A stretch of DNA of 64,000 nucleotides, from assembly GCF_928381705.1 (NCBI RefSeq), contig NZ_CAKMSR010000002.1:248001-312000 (forward strand). The letters are read 5' to 3'. Under the pieces are notes generated by a model. It did no database searches. It was given only the letters and a program-made list of their open reading frames with translations, and was not told where the DNA came from. The DNA is from Rothia nasimurium (GTDB lineage: Bacteria > Actinomycetota > Actinomycetes > Actinomycetales > Micrococcaceae). Shown piece after piece: positions 34,164-42,059 of the stretch; within the stretch, counting starts at the first letter, position 1; every line of letters begins with the position of its first letter. The position numbers were made by a program, and so were the translations under genes.

Positions 34164-35650
34164 GCTTCACCGGCCTGATAGGAGGCCATGAGGGCGTCAG
34201 CAACCTGGGCTCCGGCGGGGATAAACTCCCCATTCCCGTCCCGCATGGAGTCGAGCTGTTCGTCTACATCGCGGACGCGTAGGGCGCGCAGACCCAGACG
34301 CGCCAGAGTCTCCTTGGGGGCAAGCCCGGACGCGTCCAGCGAGGTGATAGCTTTCAGAGTCTCAGCTAGGCCGATATCTTCAATCTCAGGCCAGTCAAAG
34401 ACTAGGGTTCGCTCCCCGCTGGTCAGGTGCCAGGTCTTGCGGCCGCCGGTGATTCGGGCGGTGCCGGTCAGGTCACCCAGCGGCGCGGCGAGGTGGGCGT
34501 CCATAACGTGGTTCAGAATGGCGCGGTAGGTTTCTGTCCAGACCTCCCGACGATTCTTGAAGCGCAGCACCATCGGCTGGGTCAGTGTCTCAGCCACAGC
34601 CCGCGCCCCCGTAGACCCAGGGTCGCCTAGTAGCTGGGTGATGGGTAGGCCGAGGGCTGCGGCAACCATACGCGCCAAAGGGTCACCGCTGGTTGCGTCA
34701 ATCTGCGCGCCGGTCGAGGGCATGGCCTGAATGTCCGCACCCGTCATAGCCAAGGTTCCCCCGGCCTGACCGTGGGCTACTGCCTGCTGCATGGCGGCGC
34801 GGGCGGCCATCGTATCGGTCTTGGTCTTGCCCGTGATTTTGTAGGCAATCATTGAGACGGCCTTGGTCAGGCGTGACCAATCGGTGAGGAAGGTATCGTA
34901 AGCGCGTACCCAGGGCACCGCGGCGTACAAATCGCCTACACCGTACTGCCAGCCATTCGGTGCCCCGTCCTTGACGTGATAGACCGGTGCCGACCACTCC
35001 ACCGGGGTTCCGCCCATGATACGAGGACGAGCCACCGGGGAATAGCCCAGGGCCGGGTAAAGGGTCTCTACCTGCTTCCGGTTCACGGTATGCCTGCGCC
35101 GGTAGAACCAGGGTTCGGCGGCGTCCTCCGGGTTCGTGATGATCTCGGCAACCTCAACCGAGGGTATGACGCGCACCTGGACGCGCCCGGTTCGGGGGTC
35201 GGTGAAGCAGGCGGCGAAAACATTGCCGTCAGTGCTGAGGGCTGATTCTAGGGAAAGGCGGGCGAGGTGCCCGGTGAAAGTGCCCCGGTTCGCCGGGTCG
35301 TCGAGGAAGCCCTGGATAACCTCATTTACGGCGGGGTCAGTTGCGGTGATACCTAGGCCGGTGCCCCAGATGTAGGCGGCACGGATACCTAGGCCTTGCT
35401 TGGCGAGGGGGTTTGTGACGGCAAAGACGCGGCAGGTTTCGGCGTTGCGGACGCGGGCGGCATGGTCAAACTCGTCAGCGCCGGTGGTGCCTCCTAGTCG
35501 CGCCCACCCGGCGTCCTCACGGCGCAGGGAGAGGGACATATCGCTCATGGCTTCGCGCAGGTGCTCAATGGTTTGGGTGACGCCGAGGCGGTCGGGTTCA
35601 CCCCCCAGCCGGGTAATCACTGATTCTTGTAGGTTCTTGATGATACCCAA
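34160..35650 (-). CDS. Portal protein
   Basis: The 496-aa protein sits between terminase and MuF genes. Its segments [40 protein letters not shown] and [20 protein letters not shown] (family 'G-x-P...LLG' wing) match actinophage portals. It forms the dodecameric DNA channel at one capsid vertex and docks the terminase. Confidence 0.9.
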   Translation of the reverse strand: MGIIKNLQESVITRLGGEPDRLGVTQTIEHLREAMSDMSLSLRREDAGWARLGGTTGADEFDHAARVRNAETCRVFAVTNPLAKQGLGIRAAYIWGTGLGITATDPAVNEVIQGFLDDPANRGTFTGHLARLSLESALSTDGNVFAACFTDPRTGRVQVRVIPSVEVAEIITNPEDAAEPWFYRRRHTVNRKQVETLYPALGYSPVARPRIMGGTPVEWSAPVYHVKDGAPNGWQYGVGDLYAAVPWVRAYDTFLTDWSRLTKAVSMIAYKITGKTKTDTMAARAAMQQAVAHGQAGGTLAMTGADIQAMPSTGAQIDATSGDPLARMVAAALGLPITQLLGDPGSTGARAVAETLTQPMVLRFKNRREVWTETYRAILNHVMDAHLAAPLGDLTGTARITGGRKTWHLTSGERTLVFDWPEIEDIGLAETLKAITSLDASGLAPKETLARLGLRALRVRDVDEQLDSMRDGNGEFIPAGAQVADALMASYQAGEA

Positions 35651-35671
35651 AAGGGTTCACCCCCTCCTCGT

Positions 35672-37153
35672 CTAGTAGTCGTATGGGGCTATGGTGTAGT
35701 CGTCGAAGAGCTCGAAGGTTTCCTCAACCTCGGTGTCTATGCGGTATAGCAGTAGCTGGGACACTGCTTGGGTGAGCGCGTCCACGCTGTCATCGTGAGA
35801 GGACGCGGGGAAGAGTTTTAGCTCTTCCAGTAGCTCCCCGACGTTCGGCAGCAGGGCCGGGGCCGGTAGCAGGATGTCCCCGGCGTGGGCGTAGGCTGAT
35901 ACGGCGTTAGCGCGGGCTATCTTCCCGCCCTCGGGGTTTACGGGTATTAGCCCGCCAATTTCGCCGGAGAGCGTGGTCATCACCGCAGGGCCGTTAGCCT
36001 TATCCTCGACGTATTTGGCGTAGGCTTGCGGCCACTTGGCCGACAGGCCCCGAATGGCGTCGAGGGTTTGGGTGAAGTTCATTCGGTCGCGCACCATATC
36101 CAGCAGATAGGCTTGTGACCCGACGCGGAGCCAGACCTGCCCAACAACGTAGTCGGAGCCGTCCGTACCCTTGAAAGCCAAGTCCCAGGACTGGACTAGC
36201 TCATGGTCAGCACGGCCAACACCGGGCACCAGGCGCGCCCCGTTCGGCTGAACCTCCCACAAGGGTTGTTCATAGCGTGCCCACTCGGCAGGGAAGATAC
36301 CGCCCTCATCAGGTGACGGCACACCTTGGTAGAGGGCCGCCCAGGTTTTGGGGCCGACCTGCTTTTTGCGTTCCTCCCACTGCTCACGGGTGAAGCCCTG
36401 AACCGACTTCATATACTCGCCCGGCTCACGGCCTAGCGGGTCGCTCTCCCCCAGCTCGGGGCGGTGGTCAGCCTGGGCGGGTATGCGTAGGAACTCCCAT
36501 ACGCCGGGGTTTGCTCTCATGAGCTGCCCGGCGAGGTCGTCGTCATGCCAGCGGGTGAGGATCACGATAACGGAGCTTCCACCCTGTACGCGGGGTAGTG
36601 CGGTGCCTGTCCACCAGTCCCAGGTTTTTGTCTGGTAGGTGGGTGAGGCGGCTTCGGCGAAGCCCTTGACGGGGTCGTCAATAATGAGCAGGTCAGCAGA
36701 GCGGGAGGTGAGCGCACCGCCAACGGAGGCCGCGTATACGCCGCCTCGGTGTCCTCGTATCTGCCAGTTGCGTTCTGTGTCTTTGCCGCCGATTACGAGT
36801 CCGGCGCTTTCGCCTCGGTCTTTGATTTGACGGCGCAGCGCGTCAGAAAAGCGGATAGCGATTTGCGATTCATAGGACGCTATGACGATACGAGTGTCGG
36901 GGTCTTGCTGTAGTACCCAGGCGGGGAAGGCGATAGAGGCCCGCAGGCTTTTACCGTTCTGCGGCGGCATACTGATAATGCCCCGAAAGTCGGGGGTTGT
37001 GTACGCCTTCATGAGGAACTGGTCGATAGCTTCGAGGGCTGGGGTTTGCACGGTTTTGGGGTCAAAGTGCCGTGCTGCCTCGTAGGGGGTTGCCCAGAGC
37101 TGTTCTGGGGCTTTGAAGTGCCCTGCGAGGGCGGTGAAGAAGTTAGAGGCCAC
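35672..37153 (-). CDS. Terminase large subunit
   Basis: The 493-aa protein has an ATPase domain with Walker A-like MPPQNGKS (about 62-69), Walker B LLIIDDP, and a coupling TRWHDDDLAGQL. The RNase H-like nuclease domain follows, with acidic landmarks SWDLAFKGTDGSD, YVEDKANG and SHDDSVDALTQ. It cuts the concatemer and pumps DNA into the prohead. Packaging strategy cannot be decided from sequence alone. Confidence 0.92.
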   Translation of the reverse strand: MASNFFTALAGHFKAPEQLWATPYEAARHFDPKTVQTPALEAIDQFLMKAYTTPDFRGIISMPPQNGKSLRASIAFPAWVLQQDPDTRIVIASYESQIAIRFSDALRRQIKDRGESAGLVIGGKDTERNWQIRGHRGGVYAASVGGALTSRSADLLIIDDPVKGFAEAASPTYQTKTWDWWTGTALPRVQGGSSVIVILTRWHDDDLAGQLMRANPGVWEFLRIPAQADHRPELGESDPLGREPGEYMKSVQGFTREQWEERKKQVGPKTWAALYQGVPSPDEGGIFPAEWARYEQPLWEVQPNGARLVPGVGRADHELVQSWDLAFKGTDGSDYVVGQVWLRVGSQAYLLDMVRDRMNFTQTLDAIRGLSAKWPQAYAKYVEDKANGPAVMTTLSGEIGGLIPVNPEGGKIARANAVSAYAHAGDILLPAPALLPNVGELLEELKLFPASSHDDSVDALTQAVSQLLLYRIDTEVEETFELFDDYTIAPYDY

Positions 37154-37158
37154 GGCTT

Positions 37159-37734
37159 TTAGGCTCCTATCTTCTGAAACTCCTCAGCTAGTAGAGTCTT
37201 GGCCCGGTCTGTGGTTGCCTTGGGGAGGTCTAGGGCGGTCAGGACGCGAATCAGGCAGGCTGCTACGAGTTCGGCTTTGGCGGTTTCGAGGCTGAGCTTC
37301 TTCCCCTCAATATCGTGCTTCAAAGCAATGTCGAGGGTTTTGGTGAGCTTGTCGATAACCTTCAGGTAGATGTCTATCTCGACCTTGACGGTTTCCGCGC
37401 CCTCGGCGGTGTAGCTCGCCAGCTCGTCGCCCAGGTCATTGACCCGCTGGGTGAGCTGGTCTTTCATGTGAACCAGCTCAGCGGTGAGCTTCTGCAACTC
37501 CCCTAGCGGGTCTGTGTTACCCTGGGTGGCCTTGCCGGTGAGGGCTTTGCGCTCTAGCTCGGTAAGAATCTTCTTCTCAACCTGGCGTTCTTTGACCTTC
37601 CGCAGGGCGTTGGGGGACTTCCCGCCGTGGTAGCGACACTTGGTTTGCCCTTTCATGGCCCACTGCCCACAGCGATCCCCGGTGTTGCGGGAGAGCGCCG
37701 TACATCGCTTATCATCAGGGCGAGGCTGAGCCAT
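37159..37734 (-). CDS. Putative terminase small subunit with zinc-like N-terminus
   Basis: The 191-aa protein begins with CTALSRNTGDRCGQWAMKGQ then TKCRYHGGKSP (residues 11-40), a Cys/Cys/Cys/His cluster common in actinobacterial phage small terminases. The rest is helical with coiled-coil character. It lies 5 bp before terL. It likely recognises the packaging site. Assignment is by motif and position. Confidence 0.72.
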   Translation of the reverse strand: MAQPRPDDKRCTALSRNTGDRCGQWAMKGQTKCRYHGGKSPNALRKVKERQVEKKILTELERKALTGKATQGNTDPLGELQKLTAELVHMKDQLTQRVNDLGDELASYTAEGAETVKVEIDIYLKVIDKLTKTLDIALKHDIEGKKLSLETAKAELVAACLIRVLTALDLPKATTDRAKTLLAEEFQKIGA

Positions 37735-37785
37735 GCGGGTTGCCTCCTAACAGGGGGTGTATGTTTTACCGCCCTGGTATTGCAT

Positions 37786-37899
37786 TTAGGCGGCTTCTTC
37801 TCTGGGGTCTGGTCTACAGGTGCAGCGTCCGGTGGCGAAGCAGTCGAGGTTACAGGTGGCGACGGCGTCGGCGGCGTCGTTTGCGTCGGGGTTCTGCAT
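37786..37899 (-). CDS. 37-residue Cys-rich small protein
   Basis: ATG 37899 has AAAGGCGG upstream and encodes MQNPDANDAADAVATCNLDC followed by FATGRCTC, i.e. four Cys in a C-x3-C...C-x-C layout. It overlaps the end of the 37850-38080 gene in another frame, so both may be real or only one. Cys spacing suggests a tiny zinc-binding protein like its neighbours. Confidence 0.4.
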   Translation of the reverse strand: MQNPDANDAADAVATCNLDCFATGRCTCRPDPREEAA

Positions 37900-38080
37900 T
37901 GGCTACCGCCTTTCGTGCTGTGGGGTCTGCATGGGGTAATGGCGCGTCTTTGCGCTCGGTGAGGTCTGGGGTGATGTATTGGCGGAGGTAGGCCGGGGCG
38001 CGCTTGGCAGGCTCAGCGGGGGCGGTGCGCTTGGTGTCGGCGGCTAGAAGCTCGTACAGGTCAGGTAGTCGTCTGGTCAT
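37850..38080 (-). CDS. Small basic protein with Arg-rich tail
   Basis: The product is 76 aa from ATG 38080 (AAAGGCGG upstream), starting MTRRLPDLYELLAADTKRTA and ending EPRRKRRRRRRRHL. The run of Arg codons could bind nucleic acid. It is located before the terminase genes, where phages often encode HNH or packaging helpers, but no HNH motif is present. Confidence 0.5.
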   Translation of the reverse strand: MTRRLPDLYELLAADTKRTAPAEPAKRAPAYLRQYITPDLTERKDAPLPHADPTARKAVANAEPRRKRRRRRRRHL

Positions 38081-38107
38081 CGTTGTCACCGCCTTTAACG
38101 CAAAAAA

Positions 38108-38133
38108 GGAGCCCACCGGTTAGGGTGGGCTCC
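38108..38133. terminator. Terminator separating early-region genes from the packaging/late operon
   Basis: GGAGCCCACC pairs with GGTGGGCTCC; A-run on the left and TTTCTTT on the right make it work in both directions. The 38134-38323 gap to the next gene (190 bp) holds another hairpin (GGGGCGC/GCGCCCC, 38195-38214, then TTTT) and probably the late promoter. Confidence 0.75.
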
Positions 38134-38323
38134 TTTCTTTGTACACACATGGAAGAGCAGCGCTTGACGGCTCGAGTTTTTACCTGGACCGGCGGGGGCG
38201 CGTTCGAGCGCCCCTTTTACTGACGCCCCCACTCGGCTACCCAGGCAAACAAAAAAGCCCGGTCGCCCCTGCTTACAGGACTTCCGAACTTACCTTTTAT
38301 TCTTGTTCAAAATTGCTTTCAGG

Positions 38324-39085
38324 TCAAGCACCCCACGCCCGTTTGATTGCCTGTCGCTCTGCGGCGTCCAGCACATCATCGAAAAGGTACTCGTACCCGC
38401 CGCCCGTGCGTCTGCGTCTACCTGCTGGGAGTTTGCCGCGTCGGTGCCAGTTACGCACGTCCATCTGGTTAATCTCGTACCCGCAGAGTTTGATTGCTGC
38501 GGGCATTTCCTGATAGGTGAACCATGCCCCGCCGAGGGCGTCGAGGACGAGGTCGCGCAGGTTTTCGCGGACGGTTTCGAGGTTCTGCTCGGTGCCGCAG
38601 GCGGTGCAGAAGTGGACTTGGCGGTCTGCGGGGGCTTTGATGAATACCCCGCATGTGGTGCATTTGCCGTGGGTGCGTATCTGTGGGGCGAGGTCTACGA
38701 GCCGGGTCGCGGCGTTCACGGCCTCAGCGAGTTCGCGGACGAGTTCGGGGGCGGGGTCGTCTTGCTGAGCCCAGGCGAGCTTGTAGACCTGTTCCCGTAC
38801 TATGTGGGGGTCGGTGGAGCCTACGCCTACCCGTGCGCCGAGGTCGCCGATAGCGCGGGTGAGCCGGTCACTGACGGCGAGTGCTCCGAGGTTGATGCCG
38901 AGGGGCTGGCCCTCTTGTCCGGTGGTGTACCCGCCCTGGGTTTTGGTGGTGGTTTTGGCGGCTTCGGTACGTAGCTCGACAAGGAGGGTCGCTGACTGGG
39001 TGAGCTGGGTTTCGGTGAAGGCGACGCAGTCGGGGCAGGTTGCGGCGTGGGTGGGGTTGGTGCAGATTTGGCAGGGGTGGGGCAC
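38324..39085 (-). CDS. Zinc-ribbon phage protein with C-terminal helix-turn-helix
   Basis: The 253-aa protein has two Cys clusters, CQICTNPTHAATCPDC (5-20) and CTTCGVFIKA...HFCTAC (about 142-165). A C-terminal basic helix-turn-helix-like part (AAIKLCGYEINQMDVRNWHR then RGKLPAGRRR) resembles the last-gene regulators found at the end of the early operon in actinophages. It could activate late transcription. Function is inferred from position and DNA-binding look. Confidence 0.65.
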   Translation of the reverse strand: MPHPCQICTNPTHAATCPDCVAFTETQLTQSATLLVELRTEAAKTTTKTQGGYTTGQEGQPLGINLGALAVSDRLTRAIGDLGARVGVGSTDPHIVREQVYKLAWAQQDDPAPELVRELAEAVNAATRLVDLAPQIRTHGKCTTCGVFIKAPADRQVHFCTACGTEQNLETVRENLRDLVLDALGGAWFTYQEMPAAIKLCGYEINQMDVRNWHRRGKLPAGRRRRTGGGYEYLFDDVLDAAERQAIKRAWGA

Positions 39086-39119
39086 TGGGTGGCTCCTAAC
39101 TGGGTGGGGGTGGGCGTGG

Positions 39120-39269
39120 TTAGTGAATGTGTTTCCGGGCGTGGTGGTCGGCGTCGTCCTCGGTCTTGTGGGTTCCGAGGGGGCCGCAGATGTGGCAGGT
39201 GATTTTGATGTAGACGGGTTCGCCGGTGGGGCCGGGTATCTCGGTGTACGTGACGCGGTGCTGGGCCAT
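39120..39269 (-). CDS. 49-residue zinc-finger-like protein
   Basis: Starts at ATG 39269 in a TAATG overlap with the previous small gene. The product contains C-H-I-C followed by a His-rich end (DDADHHARKHIH), a compact C2H2-like zinc site. Coupled translation with the preceding gene supports it being real. Confidence 0.68.
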   Translation of the reverse strand: MAQHRVTYTEIPGPTGEPVYIKITCHICGPLGTHKTEDDADHHARKHIH

Positions 39270-39421
39270 TAGCGGGCTGTCCTTTCGTGGCTTCGGGCGA
39301 CTGATTTAGCCAGCGCCTTGGAGTCGGTTTCGGTGTGGAGCTGGGCGCAGGTGCAGGTTACCTGGTAGAGGGTTCGACCCCAGAAGGTGCGGACGCGGGC
39401 GACGGTGGTTTGGTGGATCAA
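39269..39421 (-). CDS. 50-residue small phage protein
   Basis: TTG start at 39421 overlaps the TGA of the RusA gene (TTGA) and the TAA overlaps the next ATG by one base. Product includes QVTCTCAQLHTETDSKALAK, with Cys/His ligand-like spacing. The overlaps on both ends argue for translation coupling. Confidence 0.62.
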   Translation of the reverse strand: MIHQTTVARVRTFWGRTLYQVTCTCAQLHTETDSKALAKSVARSHERTAR

Positions 39422-39795
39422 TTGGTGTCCTCTCGTATGGTGATGATGATGTGTGGGGGTTGGGTGCGGTCGATGCCGCCGTGTTCTAGGGCGGCTCGTA
39501 GGTGGGTGTGGTCGTCGTCGGCGAGGACTCCGGCGTCTACGATTCCGTCAATACATGCCTTGAGGGTGGCGAAGAGGTTGTGGGGGTCGTAGCGGCCTGC
39601 CCGGTTTTTGTAGATGTGGCCGGTGATGGTTGCCCGTGCCAGGGTGGGGACTTCGGCGGTGCGGGTGGTGTGTTCGGCGTAGGTTCGCCAGGCTTTGACC
39701 TTCACAGCGCGGGCCCGGTAATGGTCGCGGTCGTTGAGGGAGAGCCATTTTCGCCCGTTTTCGACGGTGAGTTTTAGTGTCCAGGTGCGGGGCAT
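39418..39795 (-). CDS. RusA-family Holliday junction resolvase
   Basis: The product is 125 aa from ATG 39795 (AAGGAG 7 bases upstream); the open frame continues upstream but that part has low-complexity Pro/Arg sequence and overlaps better genes. Family marks are SLNDRDHYRARAVKVKAWRT, RYDPHNLFATLKACIDGIVD and ADDDHTHL, with the acidic residues that bind Mg2+. RusA cuts four-way junctions and helps resolve replicating phage DNA before packaging. Confidence 0.88.
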   Translation of the reverse strand: MPRTWTLKLTVENGRKWLSLNDRDHYRARAVKVKAWRTYAEHTTRTAEVPTLARATITGHIYKNRAGRYDPHNLFATLKACIDGIVDAGVLADDDHTHLRAALEHGGIDRTQPPHIIITIREDTN

Positions 39796-39941
39796 GGTTC
39801 TTCTCCTTGGTGTATGAGGTGCTGGGCGGCGGCGTGGAATGGTGTTTGGGTGGCGTACCAGTCGCATAACCGGCAGCGGGCGACAGGTTTGCGGGTGCGG
39901 GGTAGCCAGATGATGTAGGGGTCGTGGGGCTGTGTGGTCAT
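39774..39941 (-). CDS. 55-residue zinc-binding-like protein
   Basis: ATG 39941 follows GGAGG at 7 bases. The product (MTTQPHDPYIIWLPRTRKPV at its start) contains C-R-L-C and a later H...H in FHAAAQHLIH, a possible zinc site. It overlaps the RusA start by 22 bp. Confidence 0.62.
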   Translation of the reverse strand: MTTQPHDPYIIWLPRTRKPVARCRLCDWYATQTPFHAAAQHLIHQGEEPCPAPGH

Positions 39942-40085
39942 CGGTGTGCCTCCGCTTGGTGAATGGATAGGGCGGCCTTGGCATCAAGGAGGGTGGCGGC
40001 ACGGTGTACCCAGTAGCAGGTGGGGTGGGGGGCAGTGGGCCCAGTACCAGCCGCCCCAGTTGTCGGGGGCTTGGCTGGTTAGCAT
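39938..40085 (-). pseudogene. Small zinc-protein gene with a single-base frameshift in a C-run
   Basis: ATG 40085 has GGAGG 4 bases upstream. As written the frame stops after 33 codons (TGA 39984-39986). If one C is removed from the C-run near 40030 the product becomes about 48 aa, ending in WVHRAATLLDAKAALSIHQA then EAHR, and its TGA would overlap the next ATG (ATGA at 39941) as in all neighbours. That points to a sequencing error in the homopolymer or a recent mutation. The restored protein would carry C-P-H-P-T-C plus His ligands. Confidence 0.6.
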
Positions 40086-40231
40086 GGTGCCTCCGTGCAG
40101 CAGTTGTGGGTGCGGGCATCGGCTTTTGCTTCGGCTTCGGTGTCGAATCCCCAGAGGCCGTTGAGGCAGCGGGGGCATTGCCAGGCCCAAAGATTGTCAG
40201 AGTCCGGGGTGAGTTTGCGTTGGAAGATCAT
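40079..40231 (-). CDS. 50-residue zinc-ribbon-like protein
   Basis: ATG 40231 overlaps the stop of the upstream membrane gene (ATGA) and its TAA overlaps the next start. Product MIFQRKLTPDSDNLWAWQCP continues with RC and ends THNCCTEAPC, so C-x2-C pairs with a late H-x-C. Single zinc site likely. Confidence 0.68.
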   Translation of the reverse strand: MIFQRKLTPDSDNLWAWQCPRCLNGLWGFDTEAEAKADARTHNCCTEAPC

Positions 40232-40413
40232 GGGTTATTTCTTTCGGTGAGGCCCCACCACCATTCGGCGGTGAGGTGAGTAAAGGTGAGCCCGCACCAG
40301 GTGAGGACGGCGCGGGCAGGGGCAATGATGGCTAGGGTCACTGCTGCGCCCAGGCAGGCAATGGCAAGGGCGGCGGCGGTGAGGGTAGCCCAGGTGAGGA
40401 CGGCTAGGGTCAC
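40228..40413 (-). CDS. Small two-TM membrane protein
   Basis: The 61-aa protein starts at GTG 40413, overlapping the lipoprotein stop (GTGA), and has hydrophobic segments at about 3-31 with a short break and a Trp-rich end EWWWGLTERNNP. Its coupling to a lipoprotein suggests they act together at the membrane. No family recognised. Confidence 0.6.
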   Translation of the reverse strand: MTLAVLTWATLTAAALAIACLGAAVTLAIIAPARAVLTWCGLTFTHLTAEWWWGLTERNNP

Positions 40414-40826
40414 TGGTACTCCCCTGTTTCTGGGTTGTAGTAGGTGAGGTCGCCGACCTGAATGCGTTGTGAGCCGTCTGGGAGTACCCAGGTGATGCGG
40501 GTGACGGTCTTGGTGGAGCTAATCAGCAGCTCGTCTGTTTCCTTGCCGTTGGCGTACCAGATGCCCTCGGTTCCGGTGGGGCCGGTCGACCACCCATCGA
40601 GTTCCGCCCGGGGCGTGCCGTCCGTGGTGATGTATGCGCCTATGACGGGTTCGCGGGAGGTGTAGTGGAACTTCATGGGCGGTTTGGGTTTGGGGGTTGC
40701 CCCCGCCACAGGGGCAGGGGCGGACTCAGTGGCGGGTGCGGACGCTGGGGAGGTGCCCACGCACCCACCCAGCAGGAGCAGGACGGGTAGGAGCACCCAC
40801 CCGGCGGCAGGGGCACGGCGGGTCAT
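40410..40826 (-). CDS. Phage-encoded lipoprotein
   Basis: The 138-aa protein has a lipoprotein signal peptide with lipobox LLGGC (Cys22), a Pro/Ala/Lys linker (23-50) and a C-terminal domain of about 85 residues with beta-strand character (EPVIGAYITTDGTPRAELDG, RITWVLPDGSQRIQVGDLTY). Lipoproteins in temperate phages often block superinfecting DNA entry. It is flanked by coupled genes (4-base overlaps at both ends). Exclusion is a hypothesis. Confidence 0.75.
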   Translation of the reverse strand: MTRRAPAAGWVLLPVLLLLGGCVGTSPASAPATESAPAPVAGATPKPKPPMKFHYTSREPVIGAYITTDGTPRAELDGWSTGPTGTEGIWYANGKETDELLISSTKTVTRITWVLPDGSQRIQVGDLTYYNPETGEYQ

Positions 40827-41320
40827 TTCTTTCTCCTTTGTGAATAGCGGGCAATCATCAGAACAAGCTCAGCGTCCAGCGGCCTGGCGTCTACCCGTGC
40901 AGGTTTCACAACTGCCCGGAGTTGCTTGACACCGGCAAGTAGTCCCCAGCCTTCCGGCAGCTCTTCAGGCTTGACTATCCCCTGTTCTGGGACGACTATC
41001 CACCAGTAGTTGCAGTAGGAGCGCCAGGCCTCTGATTTCTCCCCAGCTGTGCGGTGCTCGGTGAGCCAGTCTGCGCGGGAAACTTTGATTTCAAAGCCAT
41101 GAACAGGCGGGCGGTGGCGTTCGAACCTTTCCTTGTTTTCGTTCCAGACTTCCTCTGTCTGCGAGTCAAGGGCGATGAAGTCAGCGCGTCGTATGCCCTT
41201 GCCAGGGTCGGCCATGAGGACTTGTGAGGCGGCGATGTAGCGGGGTAGACCTGCCTGGTTGCGGCCTGAGTATCTGCGGTGCAGTAGGCGGGTCATATCT
41301 GCCTCAGATGCGCGGGTCAC
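40823..41320 (-). CDS. PD-(D/E)XK-like (MmcB-type) nuclease
   Basis: The 165-aa protein has IRRADFIALDSQTEEVWNEN, HGFEIKVSRADWLTEHRTAG (the E-x-K core) and YCNYWWIVVPEQGIV, the pattern of MmcB/DUF-type restriction-fold nucleases encoded by actinophages. Catalytic Asp, Glu and Lys are all present. It may process replication or recombination intermediates. Linked to both neighbours by 4-base overlaps. Confidence 0.72.
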   Translation of the reverse strand: MTRASEADMTRLLHRRYSGRNQAGLPRYIAASQVLMADPGKGIRRADFIALDSQTEEVWNENKERFERHRPPVHGFEIKVSRADWLTEHRTAGEKSEAWRSYCNYWWIVVPEQGIVKPEELPEGWGLLAGVKQLRAVVKPARVDARPLDAELVLMIARYSQRRKK

Positions 41321-41676
41321 TCGGTATCACCTGCCAGGGCCTGCGCGTAGGCTTCGGGGTGGTTGCGGGCTACCCTGCCCAGGCGCGCCTCGTAGATTTC
41401 AAGCCGCCGGGTGAGCTTGTCGATGTGGGCTAGCAGGCCGGGCAGAGCGTTACGGGCTTCAATGGTTAGCTCGAAGTTAGCCAGACGGTTTGATTCCAGC
41501 CCAACGTCGCAGCAGCCACAACCTAGCTGAGAGATTATGGGACCTTCAAGACTTGCGATTGAATCAATCACTGGATTGCTTGGTTCTTGCCCCTCTATGT
41601 AGGGTTCAATCTTCCACGGCGCGGGGCTGGCGTCTTCGTGTAGCTCACGGAGCCGGGTTAGCTCATCGGGGGTCAT
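41317..41676 (-). CDS. Ead/Ea22-like phage protein
   Basis: The product is 119 aa from ATG 41676 (AAGGAG 5 bases upstream). DELTRLRELHEDASPAPWKI at the start and NRLANFELTIEARNALPGLL, then IDKLTRRLEIYEARL, match the Ead/Ea22-like pattern of small early phage proteins; the end is a coiled coil. Role unknown. Confidence 0.65.
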   Translation of the reverse strand: MTPDELTRLRELHEDASPAPWKIEPYIEGQEPSNPVIDSIASLEGPIISQLGCGCCDVGLESNRLANFELTIEARNALPGLLAHIDKLTRRLEIYEARLGRVARNHPEAYAQALAGDTE

Positions 41677-42059
41677 TGGTTCTCCTTGTAGTTGGCGATT
41701 TCTAGCAGCACATCGGCGTGGCACGGTTGGTCGAGCGGGCACCAGCAGGCCAGGTTCTTACCAGCCAGCTCAGCCCAAATCTCAGCACGGGTCGGATACG
41801 ACGGCAGTTCATCGCGGTTCTCTACCGGGCGTAGAAGCCAGCTGAAACGGTAAACGGCGTCAGCCCTGTCCTTGACCCGGAGCATTCCAGATAGAAATAG
41901 CCGGAGCCCTTTGGCCCCGTTATGAGCCAAGACGATGCCAGGGTACGCAGCTCCTACCTTGTAGGGGTTGCCCCACTTGGAGCCGCGTCCGACGTAGACG
42001 GTGTTCTCGGGCATGCGCCACCCCTTGGTGCGCTTTCGCTGGACACGAACCGGGGTCAT
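41673..42059 (-). CDS. DUF4326 family protein
   Basis: The product is 128 aa from ATG 42059 (AAGGAGG upstream; an earlier ATG would lie inside the previous gene). VYVGRGSKWGNPYKVGAAYP and the C-terminal LACWCPLDQPCHADVLLEIA are the DUF4326 signature, with two conserved Cys and a His. The family is widespread in phages; biochemical role unknown. Confidence 0.82.
   Translation of the reverse strand: MTPVRVQRKRTKGWRMPENTVYVGRGSKWGNPYKVGAAYPGIVLAHNGAKGLRLFLSGMLRVKDRADAVYRFSWLLRPVENRDELPSYPTRAEIWAELAGKNLACWCPLDQPCHADVLLEIANYKENQ

Noticed and set aside
38150..38260. tRNA-like hairpin with a TTCGA loop
   Set aside because: No full cloverleaf can be drawn; the hairpin GGGGCGC/GCGCCCC followed by TTTT is better read as a terminator.
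38303..38974. 223-residue + strand frame
   Set aside because: Shadow of the minus-strand zinc-ribbon gene, which has clear Cys motifs and operon context.
39796..40119. N-terminal extension of the RusA frame
   Set aside because: Pro/Arg low-complexity sequence without family similarity; better small genes with ribosome sites lie in other frames, and ATG 39795 has a good site.
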